Source: Haematococcus lacustris
Taxonomy: Eukaryota > Chlorophyta > Chlorophyceae > Chlamydomonadales > Haematococcaceae
Reading direction: 5' to 3'
DNA: 64,000 bases
Assembly (NCBI GenBank): GCA_030144725.1
Contig: JASKMD010000012.1
Location: forward strand, 9,402,928-9,466,927
Numbering within the stretch: position 1 is the first letter of the stretch; each line of letters begins with the position of its first letter. Positions 1 to 13,656 of this stretch are shown here, one piece after another. A program made the translations under genes and the position numbers. The notes under the pieces were generated by a model. The model was given only the letters and a program-made list of their open reading frames with translations. It was not told the origin of the DNA and ran no database searches.

Positions 1-248
1 CCCCCCCCGCCCCAGACACTGCGCAGACTAGCAGCTCACAGCAAGCTGCCTGCTCCACAGCCTGACCAAGCGGTGTGTCCTGGTATGCTGTGTTAAACAA
101 GTCAGCAGCATGCTGCATGCCGCCACCAGCGCTGGGGTGGGCTTGTGTCACACATCCAGCCCTGTTAGTCATAGCAGTGTGTAGTGTAGAGTGAGGCATA
201 TGTTGCATACCGCCGCCGCCACCGCTGCCGCAGATGAGCCTGGGCGGG

Positions 249-3200
249 TCAAGAGGCCGCATGGCCCGCCTTGAAGCCCACTCGGCGTGACGGCCGCTCC
301 TCCTCCAGGCCGCTGCCCGGCAGCCCCAGGCCAACCAGCTGCTGCTGCTGTGGTGACGACTGGTTGTGTTTTAGGATGCTGCTGCGGAGGCTGGAGGGGT
401 GGTGCTTCAGGGGCGCCGGGGGATCAGGTTTGGGAGGTGGTGGAGGAGGTGGGGTGGGGAGGCCAGAGGCGCTTGGGAGGAGGGTTGACGCAGAGTGGGC
501 GCCCTGCGTGAGGGCAGGGGGGGCTGGGTGGCCCTTCTCAAGCCCTGCATTGTCGTGGAAGGAGGGCAGGGGGTTGAATGACCCTAGCTCCATGAGCCCG
601 CTGCTGGCACCGGGCCGGCCTCGTGACTCCTGCTTGGCGGGGGAGGAGACCATGGCCATCTGCCCAGCACCGCACGTCAGGAAGCCACGCTCCTGCTGCA
701 CCAGCTTCACCACCTGCTCATGACATAGGTGCACACAGCAGCATGGCCTGAGCCATAGAAGCCTTGTCGCCATAATGACGGCACTGGCGATGGTGGCAGC
801 AATCATTGGTACAGGTGACAGAGTAGTGCATCTCCAGCTTTCAACCTACCCAGGTAGATGAGTATGCCTTGTCGCGATGACAAGTGGCTGGCAACGGGGA
901 CGCCAGGCATGACTGCTGCAGCACTGTCGAGCATGTGTGCTCTCGACCCTGGCACCTCCCCACGCTACTGCCCCTCCCCCTCCGCGTCCTTCCCTGTCCT
1001 CTCCCCCACCTCTCACTGCTTTGTCTAAGACCTGCCCAGCCCCCTGCCCAACGCCTTGCCACCCCACCCCTACTCTCCCTAGCCCCCTAGAGCCCTGCCC
1101 TGGACCTCTATGGGCTTGCCCTGCAGCCCTGGCGTGCACCTGACGCAGGTGGTAGAGCGCGTGGCACTCGGAGGTGCAGTGTCTCACCACGTCGTCAAAG
1201 TCCTCCTCCTCCTCTGCACACAGGCCACCCAGCTGCAGCTCACACACTGCCTGCTGCTGCAGCTGGCTGGGGGGGCTTGCATACATGGTCACGGGGGACA
1301 GGATCATGGCGTGGTGTGGCATGGGCAGTCAGCCCTCAGCCCGCTGCTGCATTTCAAACTGGGTGATGCGCTTGCATGCGGGGGGGCTAAATACCTTTAC
1401 TTATTCAGTCTGAGATAAAGGGGTCAGGACTAGCCAGGCCAACGTCTACAACAGGCATCATCGTGCATCACAAGGCCTGCTATGACAATTGTGTCCTAAT
1501 CGTGTCAGGAGCAAACCCACCATCGGAGTCTTGAAAGATGTCGCCGTTGTACTTGACCAGGATGGAAGCAGTGGCAGTTTGCTGTCCCGCAGGCTGTGCA
1601 GACAGCAACACAACACGCACATGCGGCATAGCAGGGAGTGGTGGCCAGTCTTGGGTCAGGGCCCACCCTTGCTTGATGATGTGGTGGGCTAGGGTTAAGG
1701 TCGAGCCCCTGACCTGACCCTAATCCCTGACCTGCAGCTGAGGCACTACCAGGCGGCTCATGCTGTTGCTGCGATTGTGCTCAAGCTGTAGTGTGCCACT
1801 GCCACTGATGCCAGACCCCAGCTGTACCTTACTATACTACTAGGCTAACTACACACACTGGGCAGCCCTGCTGCCTGTTTGCCTGCTTGCAGCCGAGCCG
1901 TTCCCTGGTTCAGGGCGGTGCAGCTAGTACCCAGTGCTGCTCCCTGCTGTGGCTGCGTGGATGGACCAGCAGCCTCCTGGCACAAGGCAGTGCAGCTCGT
2001 ACTGAATGCTAGTCTGCCAGCCACTGAGGCTGGGCTGTAGGACCAGCGGCGTCCTGTCTCAGGCCAGGCCAGCCCCTGCCTGGCCTGGCAACCGCTGGCT
2101 CTGCCTGGCCTTGCACAGGAGGGTGATGGCGCTGGCTGGCTGGCCCTGGCAACATTGGCGGTGATGCCTGGGTGGCAGCTAGGCACTGGACACGGACGCA
2201 CCGTGCATCACCAGGCCAGTCCACATCACACGCTGAGCTGCCAGCAATCAAGGCTGGGCTGTTAGACCAGCAGCCGCATTTCCCAACCCAGTGTGTCACC
2301 AGGCAGGTTCACATCCAGTGCTGAGCTGTCAGCTATAGGGGCTGGGCTCAGGCCAGCGCTCACCTGGTCATACTCCTCGTCCCCATCCTCATCCGCACCA
2401 AAGGAGGCCTGGCTGCTCATCGCGCTGCGCATGGCAAAGGTGCTCTGCCAGGGGTGCATCGCGGCTGGGTGCCTGGGCTCGACCTCCTGCAGCCCGGGGC
2501 TTGAGGCGGAGGCCAGGCGGTGGAGGCCGGTCCTCACAGGACCTCCCCGGGGGGCAGCCAGGCCTGCCAGGGTCACCTCCTTGCCCAGCCTATCGCTGAA
2601 GCTGGAAGGCAGCTGGGGGGCGGAGGTGGTGGGGGAACGCTGGAAGGAGGGGCTGATCGCTGAGGCGGTTGCGTTGGTTGGGGTGGGATGGTGAGGCAGG
2701 TGGGGTGGCAGGTGGACCAACCAGGTGGGCTGGTGACTGCAGTTGGGATCCTTTTGCAGCGGCTGCAGCACTGTGGAGATAGGGTAGCCCCCCTGCTCCT
2801 GGGACTCTGCCACTGGGCCAGGTGGGCCACCTGGTTGGGGGTTGGTTGGGGCAGTTGATTCAGTTGGCCAAGCCTCCCCAGGGTAATGCCCAGGGGGTGG
2901 CTGAAGATTGGGAAGAATGGAGAAGGGGCTGCTCCTGGCCTTGCTGCTCACATGGTTCTGATCAGCAGGCTCAGCAGGAAGAGTGGGGGCCTGTGGTGGT
3001 GGTGTGGTGGAGGTGGCAGCAGCCAGCTGGGCGACCAGGGAGTGTTCAGCCGACGTCTCTGGCCAGGCTAGTTCCAGGGCTGTGGCATGGTGAGACGACA
3101 CGCGGGGGCTGGCTGGGGTCAAGGCTGGGGCCACGGCAGAGGTCACAGTTGGGGGCATGGCTGGGGGCATGCCTGGGTCCACGGCTGGGGTCACGGCTGG

Positions 3201-6200
3201 GGTCTCGGGGCTGGGCTGTGCGCTGTGGCGTGGGGTGGCTGCCCTTCCATCCAGCGCTGCATTCCCCATCACGCGGTCAGGCAAGACAGGGGCCAGTTCC
3301 AGGTCTGACGGTGAGCCACCGGCAGCACTGGGCTGTGGGGGTGCAGGTGGTGCACCCCCACCTACCCCAGCAATAGCAGCAGCAGCAGTTTCAGGTGCAG
3401 CCCATTGACCATCCCCCTCCTCCTCCCCAGGGGTGCCTGAGATGCTGGGTCCACTGAGATGCTGGGCAGGTGGGGTGGGGGTGGGGGGCAGCAGCGCAGC
3501 CTCACCCTCATCCCCCTGCTCCCTTGCCCTGCTGCCCTGGCCCTCCCTGCTGGCAGCTGGTGCAGCAGCAGCTGGGGGGTGGGCTGCAGTCAGGCTGGGC
3601 AGAGGGTCAAGAGGGGCCACCTTATTGCCTTTGCGCCACCTGCCTGCCTCCCAACCCGCCCCGCTCCGGGTGACGATGGCGGTGGCAGCTGAAGCCGCAG
3701 GGCTGATGTTGCCGCTGCTGCCAGAGCCCTGGCGGCTGCTGCCCAGGGCCGTGACCCCGCCACTGTCTGCAGCAGCTAAGGTGCTGTCAGGCCCAGGGCA
3801 AGGGCGCAGTCCAGGGGAGGGGGCTGGGAGGGGCAGCGGGGCGTCCCTGTCCAGGCTGTTGCAGGCAGCCTGTGGCACCCCAGGGAGGGCCTTCAGCGGC
3901 GGGTCTGGGCGCTGGCTGCCATGGACAGAGGCGTCAGTCTGGTACGCGGCGATCATGGACATGGAGGCTAGCGTGCTCCGCCGCCGCTCTGTTGTCTTCA
4001 CGTGCTTCAGCCCGTGGGCAAAGGAGTGGACCAAGGCCTGGCACAGCAAGCAGGGCAGGATGCCAGTTTACACAGGTGGCTACAGTTGTACTAGTTGGGA
4101 GGGTCCCACACCGCGGAGCAGTATGGTTTGTTGTCTTGCATGGGCAGCACGGCTCACAGGGCCAGTCCAGCAAGGGTTGTCCTGACTGTCCAGTTCAGAG
4201 AACAAAACACTATGGACCATTGGTGGGGAGCAGCAGGGAGGGAGAGGCAGCTCAGCAGCAGGTGGAGAGCGGAGGTGTGATCAAGACTCTTGCACTGTTG
4301 GTAGGGGTAGGGACAGGCGGCAGACACTAGCGTGGGACACCCTGGCTTCCTTGCTAAGGACAGGCAGCACGATTGCTTATCATTACGTAAATGATGAAAA
4401 ACGTAAATTAGAAAACGTGTGGTCGTGGGCACAGCCGTGGGAGTGCAAGTCGTAGGTCAGACCGCAGGTTGAATCTAGGTTGACGTCAAAGCCGTATGCG
4501 CCGACTGCGACGATTGCGAAGTCGGAAGTACGCACGATGTGGAGTAAGGACCGAGGGTGTGACCCATAACTGGAATTTTTTCGCTGCAGGCCAGGGATGG
4601 TGTGCTGTTGTTGGTTTGCTGGTGGCTGCTAGGCCTGCTGCCAGGGGTTGTGTGGAGGTACAGGGGGCAACTGGGAGGAGGTGCAAGAGGCCCGGGGCCG
4701 CTGGCCCGCTCACCTCTGACCGCTTCTTGCGCACGTCCTCGTCAAACACGATCTTTCCGTCCTTCATCAGCTGTGCCACCGTGTTCCTGCACACAGTCAG
4801 CACACCAGGGGCTGAGCACCAGCAGCAGCACCTGGCAGCACCAGGGGCAAGTCCAAAAACCTCTCTAGCTAGAGGGCTGGTGGGGTCGAGCAGGTGTGAG
4901 CAGCAGGTGGGCACGGACAGGTGCTGACTGGCAGCAGCAGAACCAGGCAGAGCAGCAGAACCTGTCATCGCCAGCAGCATGGGCTTAGGCCCTAGGTGCT
5001 GGCAAGGCTTCCAGCTGGCCCTGTGAGAGCTCCTCCATGGCCAGTGGCAGAGGGGGCGGTGACGGGACAAGCCCCAGCAGGTGCCGCCCCAACAGGTGTT
5101 GTGCTGCACCTCCCTATCGATGTGCTGTTGATGCATCTTAGCCTCCACTGCCGCATATTGGGTTGAGAAAAAGCTGCTGCCCCTGCTGCTTCTGCTGCCC
5201 ATGCCACTGCTGCTGCTGCTGCTCCTGCCGCTGCTCTTCAAATCATGCTGCTGCTCCTGCCCCTGCCGCTGCTGCTGCCACTGCTGCTACCAATGGTGCT
5301 GCCACTGCTGCTGCCGATGGTGCCACCCACAATGGCCTCGAGACACCTCCCTCACCACCCCCAGCAGACATCAGACTGGCTGTACCGACTTTGCGACATG
5401 ATCTTTCGTCAGGGAGGCCCTTAAGCTGCTGCAGCGCACCTAAAGACGCTGGCGTTGAAGATCATGGAGGGCAGGCCAACCACCATCTGCAGGGCGGGCC
5501 CATTGCGCAAGCGCCATGGAGGGGAGCAGCAGGGTCAGGGTCAGGGTGGAGCAGCAGGGTAACCCTGCCGCCACCCCACCCTGGTGCTAGTGCTGCGCAA
5601 CAACAATGGCTGGCAAGACTGAACATGAACGGTATCGGCGTGCGGCAGGCAAGGTTGAGATGCTGCCCTACACTCATGGCTCAAACCCTGGACCTGACCC
5701 TGACCTTGACCCCGGCTCTGGCCTCGCCCCTGACCCTGACTCTGGCCCCGCCTCTGATCCTGGCTCTGGCCCCGCCCCTGACCCTGACTCCTAGTCCTGC
5801 ACCAGCATTGGCTCCTAAATGAGGGCCAGGGTTGGCCCCTGCCCCTGCCCATGGTCCTGGCCCTGACACCGCTCCAGCCCCAGCCCCTGGCCCTGGTCGT
5901 TTGCCCTCCCAGCCTCACCAGGATGGACAGGAAGCCACCCCAGTCAGAGAAGAGCTGGAACAGGTTGGTGAAGGGGTTCATCATCACCCTGCAGCCAGGC
6001 GGATAGCTGGCGATGAATGACGTATGAACGCCGGGGTGTGACCAACAATGACAAAAATGTCACCAATGATCATGTTGTGATGGTGATAGAAATGAGGAAG
6101 GCATGCTGATCACCCTATCCCCAGCCAATGACAGCGATGGGAGGGTGCATGGACCCGCAACACGCGTTCAATATCTTGAGCTCAGCTAGCCTGAGTACAG

Positions 6201-9200
6201 CCGTGCAACCATGCAGCTTTGTTCTAGCTACACCCCTTGACTCAGCAGCCATGCACTGCTTTCTGAGGTGAGGGGCACAGCCCAGCCCAGCCCAGCCCAG
6301 CCCGGTAAGCCCAGACCAGTCCAGCCCAGCCACGCACTGCATATCCCTGTCGTCAAGCTTCAGGAAGATGCGGGCCACCTCAGTGTAGGTGCCAGCAGTC
6401 ATGGTGGTGGGCGCCATGCTGATCTGCACCCAAGCACCTCACACCCCACACGCTGTAGGGGCAGGTGGGGTATCACACCCCACACGCCCCACACGCTGTA
6501 GGGGGCAGGCTGTGCTGCGACAACGCTGGCATTTTACCACACTTAGACTGCAGATCTGCAAATGCCATGTCATGATGCTGATGACGACGATGGTGATGAT
6601 GATGATAATAACGAGGGTGACAACGATGGTGCCGCTAACGACAAAGGGGCAGGGTGGTTGTGTAGGACTGGGCAGTGCCCCCCACACACAAGGGTCTGGG
6701 CCCTACAGGGGCAGGGGAGGTGCAGGGGAAGGCAGAATAAGGGCAGGGGCCCCTGGCAGCAGCAGTGACAGCAGCCAGTACAGTGTTGCTTCTGTTGCAG
6801 CCCTACCCTAGCTATACCCTGGTCTCGGAGGTGGTGGCAGGGAAGGTTGAGCTGGATGAGGGTGATTCTGGTGTTTGGTGGTGGGTGCCTTTATGCCGGC
6901 AAGCCTGAGTGTCAGTAGCATTGCTGCTGCTAGTGGTCACGGTGCTAACAATGGTGGTTGCCCGATTACTGCTCTGTTGCTGTACAATGATGGTGGTACA
7001 TATGGTAGTAAAACATGTCACATCTTTGCAGCTGGAGGGCATAAGGAGACGAACAAGGCACTCGAGAGAGAGGATGAAGAGTTGCACGGCTATGTGCTTG
7101 GCTTTCACAATGGTACCGGGATGAAGTAGGACTGGGCCTTGGAAGTCAAAAGTTACTTGAATTAGAAACCCTTACTGTGTAGCAATGATGGTGATGGTGG
7201 CTGTAATGATGGACCCAGAGCTTGTGCTTGTGGCATTGATGATTGCCAGTTGCTGCTGTGGAGGGGGCAGTGATAGTGACTGTGGTGGCGGTGCTGGTCT
7301 AAAGCCAGCGGTCTAAAGCTAGTGGTCATGGGCCACCCACCACGCTGCTCTGCACCGTAAAGTCCAGTGCCGCGGACTGCAGCTGGGGGATGTCCCTGCG
7401 GGGGGCAGGCAGGCAGGGGAATGGAGGCGATTCTGTCGCAGGGGCAGGCAGGCAGGGGGCGCTGGCAGGCAGGAGGTGCGGGGTTGAGTCCTGCAGCTCA
7501 GACTCAGGCTGTGCTCCTGACTCACTGCCTTGCGCCACACAAGGGGTACCTCCTCACATGTAATCACTCACCACCAGAAGGAGCCGCCCTGAATGCGGCG
7601 GATGCGCAGGCTGATCTCCCACTTCTGCAAGACGACAAGGCGGGGCAAGGCAAGATAAGGCAAGACAAGGCAAGGGTTAGGGTTAGGGAAGGTTGAGCTG
7701 CCAGGTAATGTTCGTCAGGGTGTAGCGGCTAGACAGGAGTGGGTGCAGGGCTAGGGCTATGAGGGCTATGAGCGCTGGTGAGGGCTAGGGTGAAGCTGTG
7801 CTGTCAGGTTGCCTGGAGGTGGCAGCTGAGCCCCTAGCCCCTAGCCCTGGTGGCTGTGGTCAGGGTGTGCAGGGGGCACCACACGCAACAACCATGGAGG
7901 CAGGCAGCTGCAGCAGGGACCACCCCATGCCTGCTTCATCTGCAACTAACCCAGCGCCTACAGCTTTGCTGATGCTGCCCATGAAGTTTGGTGTCCATGC
8001 AGGAGCCTGCCCGCTCCATGCCTGCTTCCCTGGCACCCCACCGGAGGCCTACGGCTCTGCTGATGCTGCCCATGAGGGTCAGAGACCTTGCAAGAGAGGC
8101 ACCGTATTGCTGCACTGCCTGCTCGCCTGCCTCCCCTTGCCATCTGGCTGCTGCCTGCGCACCCCTGCCTGCCTGCGCACCCCTGCCTGCCTGATCCCCT
8201 GAAACCAGGCCACCTGGCTAACCCGGCCTCACCCACCATGTTTGTGTTCTGCAGCAGGTTGACACGAGAGGACCAGGGCACCTGCAGCCAGCACCACACC
8301 TGGTCTCAGCCCCTGCACACACACACCCTGCCTGCCCCAACCCCTGCACACACACACACACGCAGCCAGCACCAGACCCGCGGCGGCCTTGACCCTTGCC
8401 CGCCCACCCCCCTGCCTGCCTGCCCACCCCCCATCCTGCCCATCCCCTTGCCTGCCTGCCTGCCCATCACTCTGCCTGCCCACCCCCTTGCCTGCCCACC
8501 CCCCATACTGCCCACCCCCTTGCCTGCCTGCCTGCCCATCACTCTGCCTGCCCACCCCCTTGCCTGCCCACCCCCCATACTGCCCACCCCCTTGCCTGCC
8601 CGCTCAGAGCCCATCTGTGCCCCCACACGCCACTGCCAGGAGAGCCTCAACAGGGCAGGCAGAGAGGACGCTGCAGCACGGCAGCCGGCAGAGGGGAGCC
8701 TAGCAGCAGTGCAGCGGGCGGCCCCCCTCCCAGCTCCCACTCACCGTCTCCCCGGATGGCCAAGAGCCGGCCCGCAAGCTGCTGGCACCTGCACCGCCAA
8801 CACAGTCCAGCTCTGATGCCTGCTCATGCTAAACACAGTCTGTACCAGAGAACCTCTAAACAAACTGAGGGGGCCAGGGTGGGCTGCAGCTTGTGCATGT
8901 GTGTTGCAGCAATGCTGGCGGGCGCATGCCATGTATGGATGATGAGGAAGTGCTAAGCATGAAAGGAGCCACGCCATGGGAGTGTGACACAGCATGGCGC
9001 ATCACCTTCCTGCAGCGACACAGCGGCACACACCGCATTACCTTCCTGCCCGCCACCTTTGACTGCATGCCCACCTACCATCGCTGGCTGCACCAGGTAG
9101 CCCAACATTGCAGGTGTGGTGGCTTCAGTGCTGGCCAGCACATACTGGCAGGTATGTCAGCAGATGTGCTTGCAGGCATGCTTGCGTGAGAGGGCCTGGC

Positions 9201-12200
9201 TCCCTTACTGGAGTATCTGAAATTCATGAACAGCTGCGCGCTGCCTTTGTAGAGGTTGGACGCAAAGCTGGGGCTGGACATGATGCGCGTGGCGTTGACA
9301 AACACCGAGGCGGTGAAGTAGGAGTACTCGTCTGCAGGGAGCAGGGGGCGGCAGCACACAGGGCACACTGCATGCCAGCTTGCCAGCTATGTGTTGCAGT
9401 GAAGTGGTGGTGGCCCGAAGACTATCCATATCAGCAGGGGTGGCAGCACACTGGCATCAACTGACCACAGTGTGTATGTCGGTGTGAATGCGTCCTGCCG
9501 AGCAATCATTACATATACATGCATGTCAACAAACGCAATGTGACGATGATGCAGTTGCAGGGCAGCCAGGTGCCACAGCCACAGCAATGACGGGAGGGTG
9601 GCGTGCATACACACACCCCAGCTGAGTGCGATGCCGAATAAAAGGGTAGGCAGTCATGCACGAGGGAAGAGTTGTAGCCCTGCCTCAATTCACCCAACAT
9701 CATTCCCCGCCACTAGTTCCCAGCCCCAATCCCTCATCCTGCCCCTACCCCGCCAGTCCCCTCTTGCGCACAGGTGGTGCGGCATCTGGCTTGACTGGGT
9801 GAGAGGTGTCACGAGGTGTGGGGAGGTGAGGGTGGTGATGACCTGGCGATGACCTGCAAGCAGGTGTGGGGTGTGGGTTTGCCAGGCTTCGCAGCTAACC
9901 ACCTTCGTAGAATGTGCCAGCAATGCGCGGGACCAAGTAGGCGCCCGTGGGGCTCAGTGTGGAGTTGCAAGGGTTTGCTGCCGTGCTGTTCTTTGCCTCC
10001 AGCGCATCCGTGGCCTTGTTCCAGTCCACACACCTGCACCCCACAGCACCATGCACCTCACAGCCTTCAACACAGCACAGCACTGCACAGCCAAAAAGCA
10101 CCAAGCAGCGAAGGGAGCGTGCTGGGGCTAGGCTGTCTGTGGTCTGCCAGGGGCTGCTGCTGCTGCTGCTGGTGCTGCTGCTGTGTGCTGAGATGCTGAC
10201 GAGGTCATGCTGCGAGGTCGTGCTGCTGCTGCTGCTGGTGCTGCTGCTGTGTGCTGAGATGCTGACGAGGTCATGCTGCGAGGTCGTGCTGCTGCTGCTG
10301 CTGCTGCTGCTATTCCTAAATGATGAAGATAACGAGGATGAGGATGGTGAACGTCATCGTGAAGGGTACGGGATTGGTGAGGGTGAGAGTGATGACGAGG
10401 GTGAGCGGGTGTGAAGGGTCATACAAGGGGCCAGGCCTGGCCTGGTTGACAAGCTGGGCCGTCACCAGTGCTGGCCATGAGGTAGATGACATGAGGTAGA
10501 GGTGACATGAGGCAGCTCTGCGCCCAGCAGCTGCTGACCCCATGCAGCTAACCCACAGCAGCAGCTGCAGCTCTGCGCCCAGCAGCTGCGCCAGTCGTCT
10601 CTGCTGCCTGATTGCAACCACCCACAGCAGCCTCAAGGACAAATCCCAGACTGCACCTATTAGGGGCGCTAGCAGGGTAGCAGGTGCCACAGCAGCAGTC
10701 CCACAATCCCTCCTCCAGCCCTGCTCCAGCCCCCTCCAGCTTCCCTCTAGCTTCCCTCCAGCCCCCTGTCAGGTCATCACGTCACTCACATTGTGGTGTT
10801 GGTCCATACCTTCCCGGTTCTCGGGGAAGAGAATTGGCTGCAGGTGCGGCACAGCGGGCACATACACGTACTCAGCTCAATTGGGCAGCAGCAGGCAGGG
10901 CAAGAGGGTGCGGGCAGCAGCAGCCTGCGGTGTCCATGCAACATGCTATAACAGGCAAGCATTTCAGCAATTTCACGGAGGGAAGTGGGAGGCCAGTAAC
11001 AGGCAGCAAGCAGGCAACAGCAGCAGCCGCAGCAGCAGGCAGCCGCAGCAGGTGGTAGCCGCAGCAGGCAGCCGCAGCAGCAGTAGGCAGCAGGTAACAA
11101 CATCTGCGGCAAAGCGGCCATGCACTGCCTGGCCACAGCTGGCAAGGAGGCCGCCCAGGCGTGCTGGCCTCAGCTCCCTTGAAGGCAGCAGGCATCCTGC
11201 TGGCCGCGAAGCCCTAGGGCGGTAGATGCAGCGGCCCAGACAACAATCCCTGTGTGCGCTGGTGCACCTACGACTCCCAGGGTGGCCTCCCTGCCTGCCT
11301 GCCTGACCACCTGCCTGACCACCTGACTAACCACCTGCCTGACCACCTGCCTAACTGACCACCTGCCTGCCTGCCAGCCTGACCACATGCCTGACCACCT
11401 GCCTGGCCACCTGCCTGACTGCCCTCCCGGTCTCACCATTGTGAGGTGGGCATGGTATCTTGCAGCTTGGCCACGGTGCTGCCACTGCACAGCGTGTTCT
11501 GTACCCTGCACCAGGGCACCGCACAGGGGCACCCTGTGTAGTGGAGCATGCGTGCAAGCTCAAAAACAGAAAGGAGGTCAGGCAGGCTGTAGCTGCTAGG
11601 AGTTACATGAAATTTGCAAGACATGACTCAAGCGGATGAGTATATGCAACCATTGGGTGGGTACCATGTGATAATGATGACACTGGCACTTCTGGTGGAG
11701 GGGGAGGGGGGCTCTGGGGGGAGGGGGAGGTGGGCTCTGGGGGAGGGGGAGGTGGGCTCTGGGGGAGGGGGAGGTGGGGGAGGGGGGGGAGGGGGAGGGG
11801 GGCTCTGGGGGAAGGGGAGGTGGGGTCAGGGGGGGAGGGTGAAGGTGGGGCTGCAAACCTAGGTTAGGGTAGCCCTGTGCTGAGCCACCAGCAGGGCTGC
11901 TGCTGTGGGGCCTGTGAGGCGTGGCTGGTGATGGTGGGTTGCTCACCATGATACGTACATGATGGAGGGGTCCGTGGTAGAGGTGCCGTCCCCAAACATC
12001 AGCATGGCCCCTGCTGATGGCAGCGGCAGCAGGTTGCCACCTGCACTGAGGGGGGGCACCTGCACAGCAGCAGCAGGGCCCACACGTGCCGAGCTAAGCT
12101 GCGCTGCACCTCACTCACCCTCATGCAACCGGCATGCCTACAGTGACCTGACATGGCTGCGGTGAGCTGTCGAGGCAGCATCACATGCCCAGCAGCTGTG

Positions 12201-13656
12201 CAGAGACCCAGCGCAATATCACTGTGGTGCTTGGGGGTTGGTGGGGAGAAGACGCTGAGAGGGTGACAGGCATCATGGAGCTGTGCTGCTGATATGTGTT
12301 GGGTGTGCCGGGCAGCTGCTGCTGCACTGGGCTGCACTGGGCGTCCGCTCACCAGCAGCGCGCTGGGGTCGTGCTCCATCTCCCCCTGGCTGACCTGCTG
12401 CTCCGTCACGCTCCACAGGAAGATGGTGTACCTGGAGCCACCAGCAGCACCAGCAGCAGCACCAGCTGTCCACTACACAACTTACCTTACCTTACCACAC
12501 TTTTAGAGCTACGCCGTGTTTGTATTGATGTAGAAGGTGAGGCCCGACAGCGAGGTGATGCCTGACCCAGCCAATGCTACCCTGCTTGCCAGTGCACCCC
12601 GCACCTTACAAACCCCACCCCTCCCCCACCTCATCCCCACCCTCCAGCCCCTCCTCCACCCCATCCCCCAGGGGGCAGGCGACCCCACACCCTACAGCAG
12701 GCGGCCAGGGACGTGGAGCTGTCAGCCTGCCTAAGTGGCTCCCAGCCTCCCCAAGCGCTGAGGAGTAGCATCAGAGCAGCTACACTACGGCTAGAGCAGG
12801 CGGTACAGCCCTGATGGCGGTGGCGCCATGCTGCTCTACAGCCAGTAGCTCTGAGCAGTGCTGCAGGAGGCTGCCTGCTCCTCAGCTGCAGCACTCAGCT
12901 GCTTCACTGAGGCGCACAGCTCGAGGGGTGGCTGGGCCCTGGGCCCCTGCTGGGATTTGAACCGGTACCAACATGGTGAGCATGCAGGGTTGGTGAGGAC
13001 TGACACCACCCCAGCAGGACTGACACAGCCCCTCCTGTGAGCTTAGGCTGTGCAGCAGTCACACGCCTTGGCAGCAGTCACCAGCATGCAATGGTTGCAT
13101 GACAGTGCCCATGTGCCATGCAATGCTCCAGCCTTGCCATTGGAATAAAATGGTCCAGTGACCTGAAGGCTGCAAGCCACACAGCCAACTACATGCGACC
13201 ACCACGCCTGAGCACCTCCTGGCAGCCCGTGCTGTAGCGGGCCTGTTGCCCCTGCTGCCCCGGCCTTGACCTGCTGCCCCGGCCTTGACCTGCTGCCGGC
13301 TGCCTTGCAAGCGGCAGGACCTGCTTGTCCCTGATGTGAGCAGCTGTACCGTCTCCAGCTCAGCACTGCATCGATCCATTGCTTGACACTACCGCCTCTG
13401 GTGCAACAGTGCCAGCAAAGGATGGCGCCCTTAGCAGAGGCGATGGCGATGTGAGGGCGAGGATGCTGTCACCAATGATGGTTTTGAACAGAGTGACAGC
13501 CGTGATGGTGCCTGCCTGCACTCACCCAACAGAGAACAGCCAAAGGCCAGACACCAGCAACGACGCGATGAGCGACACCCATGTTGAAAAGTTGGCGACC
13601 TCCAGGGTTGGGGTGTAGGCGTACAGGTCCAACTCAAACAGGTTGCTCTTCAGGGC
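249..13656 (-). CDS. Two-membrane-segment protein with extracellular domain and long low-complexity tail (multi-exon)
   Basis: Not assigned to a named family. Exons read on the minus strand: 13526-13656, 12513-12561, 12353-12431, 11959-12040, 11437-11505, 10810-10837, 9903-10033, 9209-9331, 8745-8788, 8237-8281, 7572-7624, 7341-7395, 6338-6423, 5919-5988, 5440-5486, 4714-4786, 2364-4037. From 11505 down to 2364 every GT-AG junction keeps phase. The first exon carries a membrane segment (SLIASLLVSGLWLFSV). The middle is Cys- and Asn-rich with N-glycosylation sequons (KNST, CNST, VNAT), as expected for an ectodomain. A second membrane segment (SDWGGFLSIL, continuing MVVGLPSMIF) is followed by a basic stretch and a tail of about 560 residues rich in Pro, Ala and Ser. 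Gaps: the start exon is not found, phase breaks at two upstream junctions imply missed exons, and the 3' end is uncertain (exon at 1329-1370 with a stop, or in-frame exons near 1150-1290 and 249-720). The layout recalls two-TM protist membrane proteins and degenerin-like channels, but only weakly. Confidence 0.6.
5690..5795. repeat. Short GC-rich minisatellite in an intron
   Basis: Degenerate repeats of CTGACCCTGA and GGCTCTGGCCCCGCC types lie between the exons at 5440-5486 and 5919-5988. They have no coding role in the gene model. Confidence 0.6.
8443..8598. repeat. Tandem repeat, unit about 72 bp
   Basis: A C-rich unit built from CTGCCTGCC and CCACCCCC blocks, with the markers CCCATCACTC and CCCCCATACTG, occurs slightly more than twice. 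It lies in an intron of the minus-strand membrane-protein gene. Confidence 0.75.
10154..10312. repeat. Tandem duplication of a CTG-rich unit of about 74 bp
   Basis: A (CTG)n block followed by TGTGCTGAGATGCTGACGAG and TCATGCTGCGAGGTCGTG is present twice in a row, then trails into (CTG)n. It lies in an intron of the minus-strand membrane-protein gene. Confidence 0.75.
11285..11425. repeat. 12-bp minisatellite (CTGCCTGACCAC)n
   Basis: About ten imperfect copies of CTGCCTGACCAC, some with CTAACC variants, abut the exon at 11437-11505. They fall in the intron. Confidence 0.7.
11696..11850. repeat. G-rich minisatellite
   Basis: Repeats of GGGGGAGGTGGGCTCTG (plus-strand reading) with runs of five to nine G. 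Intronic. The G runs could form quadruplexes on the plus strand. Confidence 0.7.

Noticed and set aside
2262..4049. A free-standing 595-codon minus-strand gene
   Set aside because: A phase-matched acceptor at 4037 and a donor at 2364, and continuity with upstream exons, show it is one large exon of the membrane-protein gene.
5119..5160. An exon (VEAKMHQQHIDRE) in the membrane-protein gene
   Set aside because: Its phase does not fit. The exons at 5440-5486 and 4714-4786 join directly in frame without it.
11285..11425. CRISPR-like array
   Set aside because: The repeats are contiguous 12-mers without unique spacers of constant length, in a eukaryotic intron.
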